Origin: Candidatus Sodalis endolongispinus
GTDB lineage: Bacteria; Pseudomonadota; Gammaproteobacteria; Enterobacterales; Enterobacteriaceae
Direction: 5' to 3'
Length of the DNA: 64,000 nucleotides
Assembly (NCBI RefSeq): GCF_018777395.1
Contig: NZ_JAFJYC010000002.1
Span: forward strand, 617,415-681,414
This document shows, one piece after another, positions 29,916 to 41,232 of the stretch (its first letter is position 1; the number at the start of each line of letters is the position of its first letter). The notes beneath the pieces are model-generated. The model saw only the letters and a list, made by a program, of their open reading frames with translations, searched no databases and was not told where the DNA came from. The translations under genes and the position numbers were made by a program.

Positions 29916-31894
29916 CCTTTATTTTTCAGCTGCTGATAAATATTTCGCACCTCAACAGGCACGCTGTCCATGTCGTTCAATTGCGCCGATAACCGCGCTA
30001 GTTGGGCATCGTGAGTTGCCTACTGCATCCCTTCCTCTACGGAATGAGAGTGAGGAAATAAACGCTGAAAAAGTTGCCTTGCTTGTGGGTAGTAACCGCA
30101 TTTATGTAAGGCATTGATTAACCATGACTTCAGTCCCGTACGTTGATGGATCTGCGCATAACAGACTTTCAACAGCCGTAGGACGGCGTGGCGGGCGCGT
30201 CCTTTTACACCATGATGGCGTAATAAATGGTACTGCAAGCCGGCATAACGATAGGGAGCCATCAAACGCCAGGAACGGCTAGCCAAAACGGCCGCCAGCC
30301 GTTCGTCGCTTTCCTGAGGGCGCTCACGCTGCTCGGCCAGTTGTTGCTCAAGCCTCTCAGTGCGGCGTTTCAAGTCTTCAAAAGCGGCGTTAAGATCGGT
30401 ATCCGGCGGCGGCGGCACGTTTTCGCCTGGCAGGTGGTGCACATGCAGTTGCAGTTGCAGTTGCTGTAGACCCGATTCCATAGCCGCTACCCAGCGTTCC
30501 AGCCCGGTCTCCTGATCTTCACAGGACGGCAACTGATCGCGTTGCAAATATAGCGCCTGCAGCCTGGCGAAGGTTAACGTTTGCACCGGCTCACGCCAGG
30601 CGGCAAACAACCAGCGGCGAAACGGTTCCGGCACACTGAACGGGCTAAGCGCAAAGGGACGAAGTAGAGTGATTTTAGTGGCTGGCGGGTTAAACACTTC
30701 GTTGACAAAAATAGACCAGGACTGAAAGAGATCATATGGCCAGACACAATCGGCTTTTTCAGCACCTATCGAGTCATAATCAATGAGACGCCGCTCACCT
30801 TCGGAATTGATAAGGACATTCCAGCTGCGCAGGTCGTCATGATAGAGGCCGGCATGTTCCAAAATCGTCAGCTGCTCCAGCAGGTCGCCGAGGATGCGTG
30901 CTGTATCCACCGCTTCTTGGCGCATTAACCGATCCCGCAGTAACTCTCCCTCCAGCCGTTGCGTTATCAGCCATCCCTCGCTGTCGCTTATGCCATGTCC
31001 GATCAAAGCCGGCGCCAAGAAGCCCGACGGCGGCGCACTGAGAAAGGCGCACTCGCGCCGCAGTTCGGCCTGATTACGTTGTTTCTCCGCCTCCAGCAGG
31101 CTATCGTCCGCCAGGTTGAAATTGATAACCTTACAGAAATAGTCTTTGCCAACGTAATAACGCCGGCTACCGTGGTGAGCCCCCTGAGCTTCGGCATAAG
31201 GCGCATCACGCCACGCCTCGATGCCAAAACAATGCCCATCAAGCAGCAGCCAATGCTGACTGACGACATACAGCGGGCGATAAATTGCCGAGAGATGGGT
31301 ATTAAAACGCGCAATTTCGTGAAAAAATGCACAGTCGCGCAATAATTCACGCGGTTCTGCAGGCTGAGACGGTCCCCAGTAAAGCGGTTCTTCGCGTAAA
31401 GCTATTTCCAGGATGACGGCTTCGGTGCATTCAGCGAGACGAGCCAGCCAGCGCTGAGTCCGCGCCACGCCATGAAGATGAACGATATGGTGGAACACGC
31501 TCAAGCCGATAGCCAGATCGTATTGCCCCGGCTCCAGCGCATCGATAACCTACTCAATTCGCCCGGTGGCAAAAGAGGCATTCAATTGCGGGTTTTCATC
31601 GGCCAGCGCGCGGCACACTACGATATTTTGCTCCTGGAAATCCACGCCGCTAACGATGGCGCCGCGCTCGGCCAGGCTTAGACAAAAGAAACCCTGGGCA
31701 CAGCCCAGATCGAGTACCCGCAGAGGTCGGCCAAGCCTGGCGGCCAATTGGTCATAGATGGCCCCAAGGGTATCAATGCGATCATAACAGTCCCGCGACG
31801 CCGCCTGCGCCCATTCCGGGTGGCCATAAATGGTCTGATACACCTCAGGCAGTTCCGCCACTAACCGCTGCACATTTTTACTCATTGCTTTCAC
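29912..31894 (-). pseudogene. wbdD: Chain-terminating methyltransferase/kinase WbdD-like, two nonsense codons
   Basis: Bifunctional enzyme that caps the polymannan with phosphate and methyl and so sets chain length. The SAM-binding block VLDLGCAQGFFCLSLAERGA is near the N terminus. After FATGRIE a TAG at 31550-31552 replaces a Glu codon (E. coli GRIEEVI). The same frame continues: LAIGLSVFHHIVHLHG, the kinase loop LYHDDLRSWNVLI and LIDYDSIG, then a helical C-terminal part and SRSWRLMAPYRYAGLQ. A second TAG at 30020-30022 precedes a tail (VPVEVRNIYQQLKNKG) homologous to the E. coli end. The predicted coiled coil is short (see findings). Start may be GTG 31894 or ATG 31885. Confidence 0.87.
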
Positions 31895-31903
31895 ATAGCC
31901 TTT

Positions 31904-33172
31904 TTATGAATGACTTTTAAATGTCGATGCCAAATCTATCAGACCCCAGAATTCTACTTTGCGGCTAACATGCAACATGATGGCGTCATAACGTCGATCT
32001 AATGGCATCATCTCGCCCAAAGGATTACCGGCAGAGATACCGCAAGAGAGTAAATAGTCACCCTGGTTGAGATTCATAAAGAAACTGAAGGTAAAGACTC
32101 TGACGTCTCCGGCTTTGACCGATATATGCTCTCGCCCTTGAGAGCAAAGAAATGAATTGGTACCGTATAATAATAGTCCTTCAAGACTTTTAATCAGCAT
32201 ACCGGGCACCACACTGTCGAAGTCCTACTCAAACAGCACTTTGACATGCAGATCCGTCTGGCTGTTGCTCGCAATCGATGCGGGGTAGTGCTCGTCGCCA
32301 GCCTGAATGTCGAAATCGATAATTTTCGCGCCGCCTTGCCCCCAGCGATATTCTTCTGCCCGATAACCGTGGCGGCTGGCGAAGAGGTCACCTTGGTTGG
32401 TCAACGATAATCGCCCCGACGTATCCGCCGGCGCCGTATTAGGAGTAGCGTCTTGCTGTTTGCCGAACAGTTCATCTAAATAGCGGTTAGTCACATCAAG
32501 CTCAATGGCCCCATTTTTGAGAAAAATGGCGCGGTCACAATGCTTGACGATATCGCCGGCGCTATGGGACACCAGCAACAGCGTGGTACCTTGTTGCTTA
32601 AAATCGGCGATACGCGCAAAACATTTGGCTTGGAAGCGAGAGTCCCCGACCGACATGGCCTCATCGACGATAAGTATGTCCGGCCGCGATGCGGTCGCTA
32701 CCGCAAACGCGAGTCGCATCTGCATGCCGCTGGAGTAGATACGAACCGGCCTATCGATATAGTCGCCTATATCGGCAAACTTCTCGATGTCCGCCATCAT
32801 ACTGGTAATCATTTCACGGCTATAGCCCATCATCAAACCGGACATATACACGTTTTGCCGGCCGCTGAAGTCGGGATGAAAACCCATTCCCAGCTCCAGC
32901 AACGCCGCAACACGTCCTTGAATGGCAATACTACCGGTGGTGGGTTTCGTGGTACCGGTAAGAAGCTTTAGCAATGTGCTTTTACCAGCACCATTAACGC
33001 CAACGATACCGACTGATTCGCCGGCCTGCACGCTAAATGAAATATCTTTTAGCACCCATTTTTTACTATGACGCTCAACGGAAAGCAGCCCGAGTTTTTC
33101 CACTAACCGCAGCCATTTTGAGGCGTAGTATTTATAGGCTTTGCCAACCTGATTGACTTCAATACGGGTCAT
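31904..33172 (-). pseudogene. wzt: O-antigen ABC exporter ATPase Wzt, nonsense ahead of sugar-binding domain
   Basis: Nucleotide-binding subunit of the polymannan exporter, with a C-terminal domain that recognises the capped chain end. The ATPase is complete: Walker A GIVGVNGAGKST, signature YSSGMQMRLAFAVA, Walker B ILIVDEAMSVGD, switch His in LLLVSHSAGDI. A TAG at 32225-32227 follows LHVKVLFE in the C-terminal domain (likely Tyr to stop). The frame then goes on with DFDSVVPGMLIKSLEGLLLYGTN to 31904. A truncated product would keep ATPase parts but lose most of the substrate-binding domain. Overlaps the wzm stop codon. Confidence 0.9.
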
Positions 33173-33969
33173 TAAATCTCATCCACAATATCGGCCGCAT
33201 GACGCTGAAACATCCGCCAGCCGATGGCAAACAGCACCAGGGCGACAGCCGTGACCGGCGTCAGCGCCAGCCAATTAGGCATAAGATGATAAAGCAATAC
33301 ATTTTGATATGACTCGACTAGCGTCGCCATAGGATTGAATCGCATCGCGGAGCGGGCCCATTCGGGAAGCGTGCGGGCAGCGTAGACGATGGTGGTAAAC
33401 CAAAACCAGAACTGCAGTAAAATAGCGACGAACTGCCCAACATCACGCACAAAGACATTCATCACGCCTAATATAATTCCCAGACCGACAGTAAAAATCA
33501 TCTGCACCAACAGCACGGGGATAATGGCAAAGAAGATCCAGCCGGGGAACGTGCCCGAAACAAGCATAAACAGTACGAAAAGCGCGAAGATAATCAGGAA
33601 GTTTATCAATGACGACACCGACACGATGATCGGCAGGCAAATACGCGGAAAATTGAGTTTCTTAAGTATATTGTCATTATTGAGAAACACATTTACCAAG
33701 CCGTTTAACGTCTCGGTAAACAAACCCCAGGTCAGCACCCCCGAACAAAGGTAAATGCTATAGGCGAAGGGGCTGTTCATATCCGGCAAACGCGCACGCA
33801 TCAGTGAAGAGAAAACCAACGTATAAACCGAGATCATGGCCACCGGCTGCAAAATCAGCCATAGCGCACCAAGAAAACTACTTTGATAGCGCGACTGAAA
33901 ATCTCGGCGGATACTATCAATAATAAAGCCGCGGTAGCGGTAAATGCTGCCGAATAGGGCATTAAGCAT
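33172..33969 (-). CDS. wzm: O-antigen ABC exporter permease Wzm
   Basis: Intact 265-residue ABC-2 type inner-membrane protein that moves undecaprenyl-linked polymannan to the periplasm. The N-terminal coupling region (RRDFQSRYQSSFLGALWLILQP) is followed by about six hydrophobic segments (AMISVYTLVFSSL, LINFLIIFALFVLFMLV, IFFAIIPVLLVQMIF, LGIILGVMNVF, FWFWFTTIVYAA, ALVLFAIGW). The RDVGQF motif is typical of polysaccharide exporters. Its ATG overlaps the manB stop (ATGA) and its stop overlaps the wzt start, a tight operon. The partner ATPase is broken, so it probably has no function now. Confidence 0.92.
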   Translation of the reverse strand: MLNALFGSIYRYRGFIIDSIRRDFQSRYQSSFLGALWLILQPVAMISVYTLVFSSLMRARLPDMNSPFAYSIYLCSGVLTWGLFTETLNGLVNVFLNNDNILKKLNFPRICLPIIVSVSSLINFLIIFALFVLFMLVSGTFPGWIFFAIIPVLLVQMIFTVGLGIILGVMNVFVRDVGQFVAILLQFWFWFTTIVYAARTLPEWARSAMRFNPMATLVESYQNVLLYHLMPNWLALTPVTAVALVLFAIGWRMFQRHAADIVDEI

Positions 33970-35345
33970 CAGTGCGTTCCAGTCAGTATGGCAAGAATAT
34001 CCTGGGTTTTCTTCTTCATCAAGGCAGTGTCGCCACGAGACTCGACGTTCAGCCGTACCACCGGTTCGGTATTGGAACTGCGCAGATTGAAACGCCAGTC
34101 GGCAAACACCAGGCTAATACCATCGGTGCGATCGATTGCCAGCGTCTCATCACGGTAATGGTCCAGCACCGCGGCAATTGCCCCCGGCGCATTGGCAAGC
34201 TGGCGGTTAATTTCCCCCGACGCCGGGTAAGCACGCATCCGCTCGCCCACCAATTGACTCAGGGACTGTCCCCTCACCGCCATCAGCTCCGCCACCAGCA
34301 GCCACGGAATCATTCCGCTGTCGCAATAAAAGAAATCACGGAAATAGTGATGGGCGCTCATTTCCACGCCGTAAATGGCGTTTTCCGCGCGCATCCGCTC
34401 TTTGATAAACGCATGACCGGTTTTCGACATCACCGGCGTACCGCCGGCACGGCGAACAATATCCTCGGTGTTCAAGGTCAGGCGGGGATCGTGAATGATT
34501 TCGCTGGCGGGATGTTTTTGCAAAAAATCTTCTGCCAGCAGGCCGACAATATAATAGCCTTCAACAAAGCCCCCTTGCTCATCGAATAAAAAGCAACGAT
34601 CGAAATCGCCGTCGAAAGCGATACCCATATCGGCGCCGGCGTTATTTACGGCATTAGTGGTATCCTGTCGGCATTCCGGCAGCAGCGGATTGGGAATACC
34701 GTTGGGAAAATTGCCGTCCGGCTGGTGATGCACTTTGACGATGGAAACCGGCGCGCCAGCGGCCTGGAACCGCGCTTCAATCGCGTCCACCACATGCCCG
34801 GCGGCGCCATTGCCCGAGTTGATAACCAGCTTCATCGGCCGGCGAAACCGTGCCAGATCAATAAACCACAGCAGATGATCAATATAAGCCGACAAGACGT
34901 CGACGCGGCGCAGGGTACCCCGCTGGCGCGCTGGCGGGCCGAAAGCATTTTCTTCGGCCAGACGCTGGATATCGCGCAGGCCGGTATCGCCGCTAATGGG
35001 TAGGGACTGCTCGCGCACCAGCTTCATGCCGTTATAATCCATCGGATTATGGCTGGCCGTCACCTCGATACCTCCGTCCACCCCCAGATGAGAGGTGGCG
35101 AAATAAATTTCTTCCGTGCCGCTCATGCCGATATCCAGCACGTCAGCGCCGGCATCGTTCAGCCCGCGCGCCAGTGCCTGTTTCAACCCCTCGCTGGTCA
35201 GACGCACATCGCCGCCGACTAGCATATTGCGTGGCTTGAGTAGCTTGCCGTAGGCGCGTCCGATGCGGTAAGCAATATCCTCGTTGAGCTCCGCGCCCAA
35301 TTTTCCCCGAATGTCATAGGCCTTAAAACAGGATAGAACAGCCAT
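33969..35345 (-). CDS. manB: Phosphomannomutase
   Basis: Intact 458-residue alpha-D-phosphohexomutase converting mannose-6-phosphate to mannose-1-phosphate for GDP-mannose. ATG 35345 follows GAGGGAAAC and gives [20 protein letters not shown]; the upstream 17 in-frame codons are not family-like. The phosphoserine loop [13 protein letters not shown], metal loop [12 protein letters not shown], sugar-binding [13 protein letters not shown] and the phosphate-binding end [15 protein letters not shown] are all present. A 357-base gap separates it from manC, wider than usual in such clusters. Confidence 0.95.
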   Translation of the reverse strand: MAVLSCFKAYDIRGKLGAELNEDIAYRIGRAYGKLLKPRNMLVGGDVRLTSEGLKQALARGLNDAGADVLDIGMSGTEEIYFATSHLGVDGGIEVTASHNPMDYNGMKLVREQSLPISGDTGLRDIQRLAEENAFGPPARQRGTLRRVDVLSAYIDHLLWFIDLARFRRPMKLVINSGNGAAGHVVDAIEARFQAAGAPVSIVKVHHQPDGNFPNGIPNPLLPECRQDTTNAVNNAGADMGIAFDGDFDRCFLFDEQGGFVEGYYIVGLLAEDFLQKHPASEIIHDPRLTLNTEDIVRRAGGTPVMSKTGHAFIKERMRAENAIYGVEMSAHHYFRDFFYCDSGMIPWLLVAELMAVRGQSLSQLVGERMRAYPASGEINRQLANAPGAIAAVLDHYRDETLAIDRTDGISLVFADWRFNLRSSNTEPVVRLNVESRGDTALMKKKTQDILAILTGTH

Positions 35346-35702
35346 GTTTCCCTCAAAATGTTTTTGACAGCAATACCGATAGGGTAATTCTATCATCTAC
35401 CGCGATAGCGGAACCAGATGGTATTTTTCTCTGCCTGCGGGAGTTCCCCTTCATCGGCTTCATTTTCCTCGCGATGCTCGCCCTCTCTCCGGCACAAGGA
35501 ACGAGCCGGTGCCAGCCTACTGCCGTCGGGGTGAACGGCGAGAAAACCGCATCGTCACACATGAAGGAAAACAGCCTTTCTGATGTAACCGCATTGCATT
35601 GCAATCGACATTATTGCACCGCAGGCGCGAGGGTAAAGCAGGGTGACCCGGCCATACAGCAGATTAATCCTGAAATCAGCCGGATGCATCGCATTGCCGG
35701 CA
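35346..35702. other. Gap between manC and manB
   Basis: About 357 bases inside the O-antigen operon with no frame I recognise. A remnant of a deleted gene or an internal promoter is possible, but nothing definite is visible. Confidence 0.4.
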
Positions 35703-37118
35703 TCAGCAGCGGCCGTAAGGATCCTTTAACCGAATGATGTCGTCTTCCCCAAGATAAGATCCCGATTGAATCTCCAACAACTCCAGCGGAATCTTGCCCG
35801 GGTTTTCCAGAGTGTGCACCGACCCGACCGGAATAAAGGTGGACTGGTTCTCGGTCAGTAAAAAGGCGTTGTCCTCCACCGTCACCCGCGCGGTGCCGGA
35901 CAGCACGACCCAGTGCTCGGTACGGTGATGATGCATCTGCAGCGAGAACATCCCGCCAGGTTTGACGGTGATGCGATTGACGTTATAGCGGGCTTCATTG
36001 ACCACCGTATCGTTGCGCCACCAGGGCCGGTAGGATTCGCGATGGCGGCGATATTCGCTGCGGGCGTGGCTTTTCAGGTATTCCACCACTTTCTTGACGT
36101 CCTGCGCCTTATCTTTATCGACGACCAGGACCGCATCCTTGGTGTTTACTATTACCAGGTTATTCACCCCGATAGCCGCCACCATTTTCTCATCGGTGTT
36201 GATATAACAATTGGCGGTATTATGCAGGAAAACATCGCCGGTCAGGGCATTGTGCCTCTCGTCCTTTTGATTGACTTCCCACAGCGCCGACCAGGATCCG
36301 ACATCGCTCCAGCCGGCATCCAGCGGTACCACCATCGCGTCGGCGGTTTTTTCCATCACCGCATAATCCACCGAGTCATCGGGACAGGTGATAAATTCGT
36401 CTTTATCGACACGGATAAATTCTTGATTACTGTCCGCCTGGGGCGACTCAATGGTTTTCTCACAGGCAGACAGGATATCCGGGCGATATTTACCCAGCTC
36501 GCTGAGGTATTTTTTAGCGCGGAACAAAAACATACCGCTGTTACAGTAATAATCGCCGCTGGCGATATAACGCTCAGCGGTGGCCAGATCCGGTTTTTCC
36601 ACAAACCGATGCACCTGTAAGACCTCGGCCTCTTTTTGCGCCGCCCCGCGCTGAATATAACCGTAACCCGTCTCAGGCGCGCTGGGCACGATGCCGAACG
36701 TCACCAGACTGCCGCTGCGGGCATACGGGAGCGCTTGCATAATAGCGCGGTGAAACGCTTTCTCATCCCCAATAACATGGTCGGCGGCCAATACCAGGAG
36801 CAGCGGATCATCGCCATCCACGATTGCGCTCAAAGCAGCCAGCGCAATGGCCGGGGCGGTATTACGCCCGACCGGTTCCAGGATAATGTTTTGCGACAAC
36901 TTGTCGATTTGCCGCAGCTTTTCCGCCACCAAAAATCGGTGTTCCTCATTACAAATCACCAGCGGCTGACGAGTATCGAGCCCCTCAAGACGCAGCACCG
37001 TTTCCTGCAGCATGGAGTGGTCACCGTGCAGGGTGAGAAACTGCTTGGGATAGAGCTCACGCGACATCGGCCACAGACGGCTGCCGGTTCCACCGGCCAT
37101 AATTACGGGAAGCAACAT
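35703..37118 (-). CDS. manC: Mannose-1-phosphate guanylyltransferase
   Basis: Intact enzyme of about 471 residues that makes GDP-mannose, the donor for the polymannan O antigen. ATG 37118 follows AAAGGACATGT and gives [27 protein letters not shown], the nucleotidyltransferase signature; 37 upstream in-frame codons are not homologous. [29 protein letters not shown] and [13 protein letters not shown] follow. The C-terminal cupin domain ([18 protein letters not shown] ... [12 protein letters not shown]) is the isomerase-like part seen in ManC proteins. First gene of the minus-strand cluster. Confidence 0.95.
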   Translation of the reverse strand: MLLPVIMAGGTGSRLWPMSRELYPKQFLTLHGDHSMLQETVLRLEGLDTRQPLVICNEEHRFLVAEKLRQIDKLSQNIILEPVGRNTAPAIALAALSAIVDGDDPLLLVLAADHVIGDEKAFHRAIMQALPYARSGSLVTFGIVPSAPETGYGYIQRGAAQKEAEVLQVHRFVEKPDLATAERYIASGDYYCNSGMFLFRAKKYLSELGKYRPDILSACEKTIESPQADSNQEFIRVDKDEFITCPDDSVDYAVMEKTADAMVVPLDAGWSDVGSWSALWEVNQKDERHNALTGDVFLHNTANCYINTDEKMVAAIGVNNLVIVNTKDAVLVVDKDKAQDVKKVVEYLKSHARSEYRRHRESYRPWWRNDTVVNEARYNVNRITVKPGGMFSLQMHHHRTEHWVVLSGTARVTVEDNAFLLTENQSTFIPVGSVHTLENPGKIPLELLEIQSGSYLGEDDIIRLKDPYGRC

Positions 37119-37867
37119 ACATGTCCTTTTCGCCATAGGAAGAAAGATACCCTCATGCCGCAGGCACCCCGTTCGGGATAGCGTTCGAGCATTAACGGAA
37201 CCCCGCCTTTCACCTTTTAGGCAAGCCAAAAGAGTTACGGTAAAAAATTGCCCTGAGCATACACTTGCACATCGTCACGATCAATTGCCAGTGCCGTCGC
37301 AGACAGGCCTAGCGGCATGTTTGTAGGCGTAAAAACCTCCGGCGCGACGCACTGTTTTTCCCTGCTTTGCGCTGCGTGCCGCGGCATAACGCGGCCTGTG
37401 GTGCCCCGACGTGCGTGAAACACTATCATCCAGCGCTCCCTTCTACTATTACTATTACCCTGATAGCGATAACTATAAACCATATAGAGAAGAGCGTAGG
37501 GCGCCCACGGGTCGCGACCTGCGCGGCGCAAGCGATTTTTGCAACCTGCTGCCCAACGAATCTGGGCCAATGGCCCCTGCCCCGTCATCCGGGCTTGGTT
37601 GCGCGAACACCGACGCAGCGCATGTGGACCGAGGCTTATGGACGTGACGCCGAGGCCGGGTGTGCTGGGCCAGCACGCCGGAGGGCGGCAAAACGATAAA
37701 AAATGTCTGCCCCGCGGCCGGGGCGCGTTTCGCGTTCACGGACAAAAAAAGGGCCGATATCGCTATCGGCCCTCGTACGTTGACTGGCTAACGCCGGCGG
37801 TGATTCCCCTTACGGCAACGCTTCGCTAATTTCACCGGCGATCATATCCTCTCCGGCAGCGCTTAGC
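37119..37867. other. Upstream region of the O-antigen cluster
   Basis: About 750 bases between manC and the gcd remnant. It holds the gcd terminator (37744-37773) and the cluster's presumed promoter. Short frames on both strands (for example 37235-37588, minus) match nothing known to me. I looked for an ops/JUMPstart element (GGCGGTAG) and did not find one. Confidence 0.45.
37744..37773 (-). terminator. Rho-independent terminator after gcd remnant
   Basis: On the minus strand GGGCCGATAGCGATATCGGCCC forms a long stem followed by TTTTTTT; it lies about 95 bases past the gcd stop codon. Confidence 0.92.
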
Positions 37868-39532
37868 TTATTTCGCCGAAGATGAATGTTTATCGGGCAG
37901 CGCGTAGGCAATGATGTAATCCCCCAGCTTGGTGCCGAACGAACCGTGTCCGCCCGCGGCGGTCACCACATATTGCTTGCCGTTAACCTCATAGGTCATT
38001 GGCGTGGACTGACCGCCGGCGGGTAAACGGTCCTGCCAGAGCGGTTTACCGCTGGTGACGTCAAACGCGCGGATATAATTGTCGGCCGTCCCGGTGATAA
38101 ACATCACGTTACCGGCGGTCGCAATCGGTCCGCCCAGCATCGGCATGCCCATTTTAAACGGCAGCGGCAGCGGCGAACTGTCGCGTACGGTTCCGATGCG
38201 ATGCTTCCAGGCAATAGTGTGGGTTTTCAGGTCCACGCCCGCGATATATCCCCAAGCGGGCTGCTTGCAGGGTAAGCCAAAGGGCGACAAGAAGGCTTCC
38301 AGCGTCACGCCATAGGGAACCCCGTATTGGGGCTGCAGACCCGCTTCGGAGCCGGAGCTGCTGCTCTTGCCCTTTTCAGGTTCTATCGGGTTGTTGGCGC
38401 TGCGAGGTATCAACCGCGACACAAAAGGTAACGCCATAGGATTGGCAATCATCACCTGGCGCTGCGGATCCACCGCCACCCCGCCCCACTCAAACATGCC
38501 GAGGTTCCCCGTGAAAACCAGCGTTCCCTGTTCGGAAGGCGGCGTAAAGATGCCATCATAGCGCAGCTTATGGAACATTACCCGGCACACCAGCTGATCG
38601 AACATGGTCGCGCCCCACATATCGGCGCCGGTCAAATCCTTCTTCGGCCGGAAAGTCAAATCGGAGAACGGCTGCGTCGGCGAGACATGATCTCCCTTGG
38701 CCGCCCCTTGCGGCACCGGTCGCTACGGCGCCGGCACTATCGGCGTACCGGTGCGTCTATCCAGCACGAAAATGTCGCCGGTTTTGGCCGGCGCATAAAT
38801 GGTCGGGACTTTCTCTCCCTGCTGATTGGTGATATCAACCAACGTCGGCTGGGCGGGAACGTCCATATCCCACAAATCGTGGTGAACGGTTTGATAGAAC
38901 CAGACCAATTTACCGGTGGTCGCATTTAACGCCAGGATCCCGCTGGCGAAGCACTTCATCTCCGGCGTGCGGTTGCCGCCCCAGATATCAGGGGTGGCAA
39001 CGCATATCGGCAAATAGACGATATCCAACTGGGGATCATAGGCGGCCGGCGCCCAGGAATTGGGAGAATTGGCTACATAATTCTTACCCTCGGCCGGGAT
39101 GGCGTTCGGCTCGGCATTACCGGGATCAAACGCCCACAGTAGCGCGCCGGTGACCACATCAAAGCCGCGTATCACCCCAGAAGGTTCATGATTGGAATAG
39201 TTATCCGTTACTGCTCCCGCGACAATGATCACCTTATCGGTAACGACAGGCGGCGAGGTCGGTTCATATTCGCCCGCGGTTGTTACCGGCATATTCGCCT
39301 GTAAATTCAAATCGCCTTGGTCGGCGAAACTGTCGCAGCGGGCGCCAGTATCGGCGTTCAGCGCATAAAGATGCCCGTTGTTAACCGGCAATAAAATGCG
39401 CCGCGGACAATCCTGCGCCGCGTTTTGAGCGGCATTCGCCACATTCGCCGCCGGCCAGCAGGTAGAGTCCGCATAATGCAGCGAACAGCGCGGTGATTAT
39501 CACAATTCTGCGCAAAAGACTTTCTTTGTTCA
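37868..39532 (-). pseudogene. gcd: PQQ-dependent glucose dehydrogenase, large deletion plus nonsense
   Basis: Membrane quinoprotein that would oxidise glucose to gluconolactone in the periplasm. The start (ATG 39532) and first membrane segment (RIVIITALFAALCGLYLLAGG) survive. About 240 residues are then missing, joining out of frame to CPRRILLPVNNGHLYALNAD. The beta-propeller continues (NMPVTTAGEYEPTSPPVVTDK, YQTVHHDLWDMDVPAQPTLV) to a TAG at 38723-38725, where E. coli has APEKPVPQ (Glu to stop). It then runs in frame through FDQLVCRVMFHKLRYDGIFTPP and GKQYVVTAAGGHGSFGTKLGDY to 37868. The deletion alone rules out function. Confidence 0.93.
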
Positions 39533-39976
39533 TATCATCCCGGTCCACATATTTTTATCGATGTAATCCGACAGGCGCGACAACACATTTGTCATCAAAC
39601 ACGCTCATCTGGATACTTAACAACGGCAATAGCCGCTTTCTTACTGTGCAATGAGTAAAAAAACAAAAAACCATCGCCGCAATAACCCGTTCATTGCCAC
39701 AAAAAAATGAAATTACACCGTGAGCGTCTACTGCGTTTCCTGTATAGAATATAGGCTCAGATTCTGCGTTAGCAAACGGCGATTATTAAATAATTGTGAA
39801 GGAATCTTTGCATGCGGGTAACTCTCCCGGCCAGAGCCTCATTAACGGCTTGCCTGCCGTCAGTTAAAATACGTAACGGCGTGAGCGTGTTGCCGATAAA
39901 TTCGCCAAGGCCGGGTCAAAAAAAACCATCCGGTGAGGGTGGGTTTGTTGAGCATCTAAAGTCCGCTGTAGCGGGC
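39533..39976. other. Gap between gcd remnant and galE
   Basis: About 440 fairly AT-rich bases. One frame (39812-40069, plus strand) overlaps the 3' end of galE and has no family resemblance. No gene called. Confidence 0.4.
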
Positions 39977-40996
39977 CTACGGCTGGTGATAGCCATCAGG
40001 ATTCTGACTTTGCCATTTCCACGTACCGCGCATCATACAGTCGAGATCGCGCTTGGCGGTCCAGCCTAGTTCACGCTGCGCCAGCGTTGCATCGGCCCAA
40101 AATGCCGCCAAATCGCCCTCACGTCGCGGGGCAACTTGGTAGGGTATGGTTTTGCCCGATGCTTTTTCGAACGCCTTAATCATTTGCAAAACAGAATAGC
40201 CCACGCCAGCGCCAAGATTATAGGCTTTATAACCCACGTTGGTGGCAAGTTTATCCATCGCTTGCAGATGACCGTCCGCCAGATCCATAACGTGGATATA
40301 ATCCCGCACGCAGGTTCCATCCTCGGAGGGATAGTCATCACCAAAGATTTTTAATGACGGCTGACGCCCAACCGCGACCTGGGCAATAAACGGCAGAAGA
40401 TTATTAGGTATCCCATTGGGATCTTCGCCGATAACCCCGGACTCGTGTGCGCCTACAGGATTGAAATAGCGCAGCGCGATAATGGAAAATTGCGGCTCCG
40501 CTTTGGCGAAATCGGCCAGAATTTGTTCAACCATGAGTTTGGAGGTGCCATAAGGGCTGGCGGTACCGCCAATAGGGTACGTTTCAACATAAGGTACCGG
40601 CGCGTGTTGGCCATACAAGGTCGCCGACGAACTAAAAATAAAATGATGTACCCCCGCGCGGCGCATTTCGTCGAGCAACACCAAGGTCCCATTAACATTA
40701 TTTTGGTAGTATTGCAGCGGCAGCCGGGTAGATTCGCCTACCGCGTTAAGGCCGGCAAAATGAATCACTGCGCTGATATCATGTTCGTCGAAAATCTGCT
40801 GCAACACTTGCGGGTCCTGAACATCACCCTGATAGAAAATCAAATCCTTATCGGCTAACTCTGATACCCGGTCGAGAGATACGTCAGAAGCGTTGACGAG
40901 ATTGTCCAGCACCACGACCTCCTCATCGCGTGCCAGCAACGCCAAAACCGTATGCGAGCCGATATACCCCGCCCCGCCGGTGACCAATACAGCCAT
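39977..40996 (-). CDS. galE: UDP-glucose 4-epimerase
   Basis: Intact protein of about 339 residues that interconverts UDP-glucose and UDP-galactose for LPS core and galactose use. It shows the NAD-binding start MAVLVTGGAGYIGSHTVLALL, VIHFAGLNAVGES, the catalytic pair in SPYGTSKLMVEQ (Y-x3-K) with FSSSATLYG, and ALRYFNPVGAHESG and YNLGAGVGYSVL. ATG 40996 has GGAG at five bases; a GTG two codons earlier overlaps that site and is less likely. It stands next to the galF stub, so the galF-O-antigen neighbourhood is preserved. No lesions. Confidence 0.96.
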   Translation of the reverse strand: MAVLVTGGAGYIGSHTVLALLARDEEVVVLDNLVNASDVSLDRVSELADKDLIFYQGDVQDPQVLQQIFDEHDISAVIHFAGLNAVGESTRLPLQYYQNNVNGTLVLLDEMRRAGVHHFIFSSSATLYGQHAPVPYVETYPIGGTASPYGTSKLMVEQILADFAKAEPQFSIIALRYFNPVGAHESGVIGEDPNGIPNNLLPFIAQVAVGRQPSLKIFGDDYPSEDGTCVRDYIHVMDLADGHLQAMDKLATNVGYKAYNLGAGVGYSVLQMIKAFEKASGKTIPYQVAPRREGDLAAFWADATLAQRELGWTAKRDLDCMMRGTWKWQSQNPDGYHQP

Positions 40997-41032
40997 TGTC
41001 ACTCCTTTTTAAATATAATTCAGCGCTTCGCG

Positions 41033-41195
41033 TTACTTGGCCAAGAGGCGCTCAATCCCTTTACGGAAATCAGCGCCCATTTTCTTATTGCGCAAGCCAT
41101 AGCTCACAAAGGCCTGCATATAGCCCATTTTAAGGCCACAGTTAAAACTTCTTCCGGTTAAATAAACCGCGTCCACCGGCTGTTGATTAACCAGT
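41033..41195 (-). pseudogene. galF: galF 3' stub cut by an insertion sequence
   Basis: The last 53 codons of a GalU/GalF-type UTP-glucose-1-phosphate uridylyltransferase paralogue: [50 protein letters not shown]. This ending matches GalF rather than GalU as I remember them. The reading stops abruptly at the edge of the IS at 41196, and the rest of the gene is not found on the IS's other side. galF normally marks one border of the enteric O-antigen locus. Confidence 0.82.
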
Positions 41196-41232
41196 TGATC
41201 TTGCCCCGCCATCTCCGTACAGCTTTTGTATC

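Noticed and set aside
37119..37867. ops/JUMPstart element upstream of manC
   Set aside because: No GGCGGTAG match on the relevant strand in this stretch.
38570..38929. Plus-strand frame inside gcd
   Set aside because: Antisense shadow of a clear quinoprotein dehydrogenase remnant.
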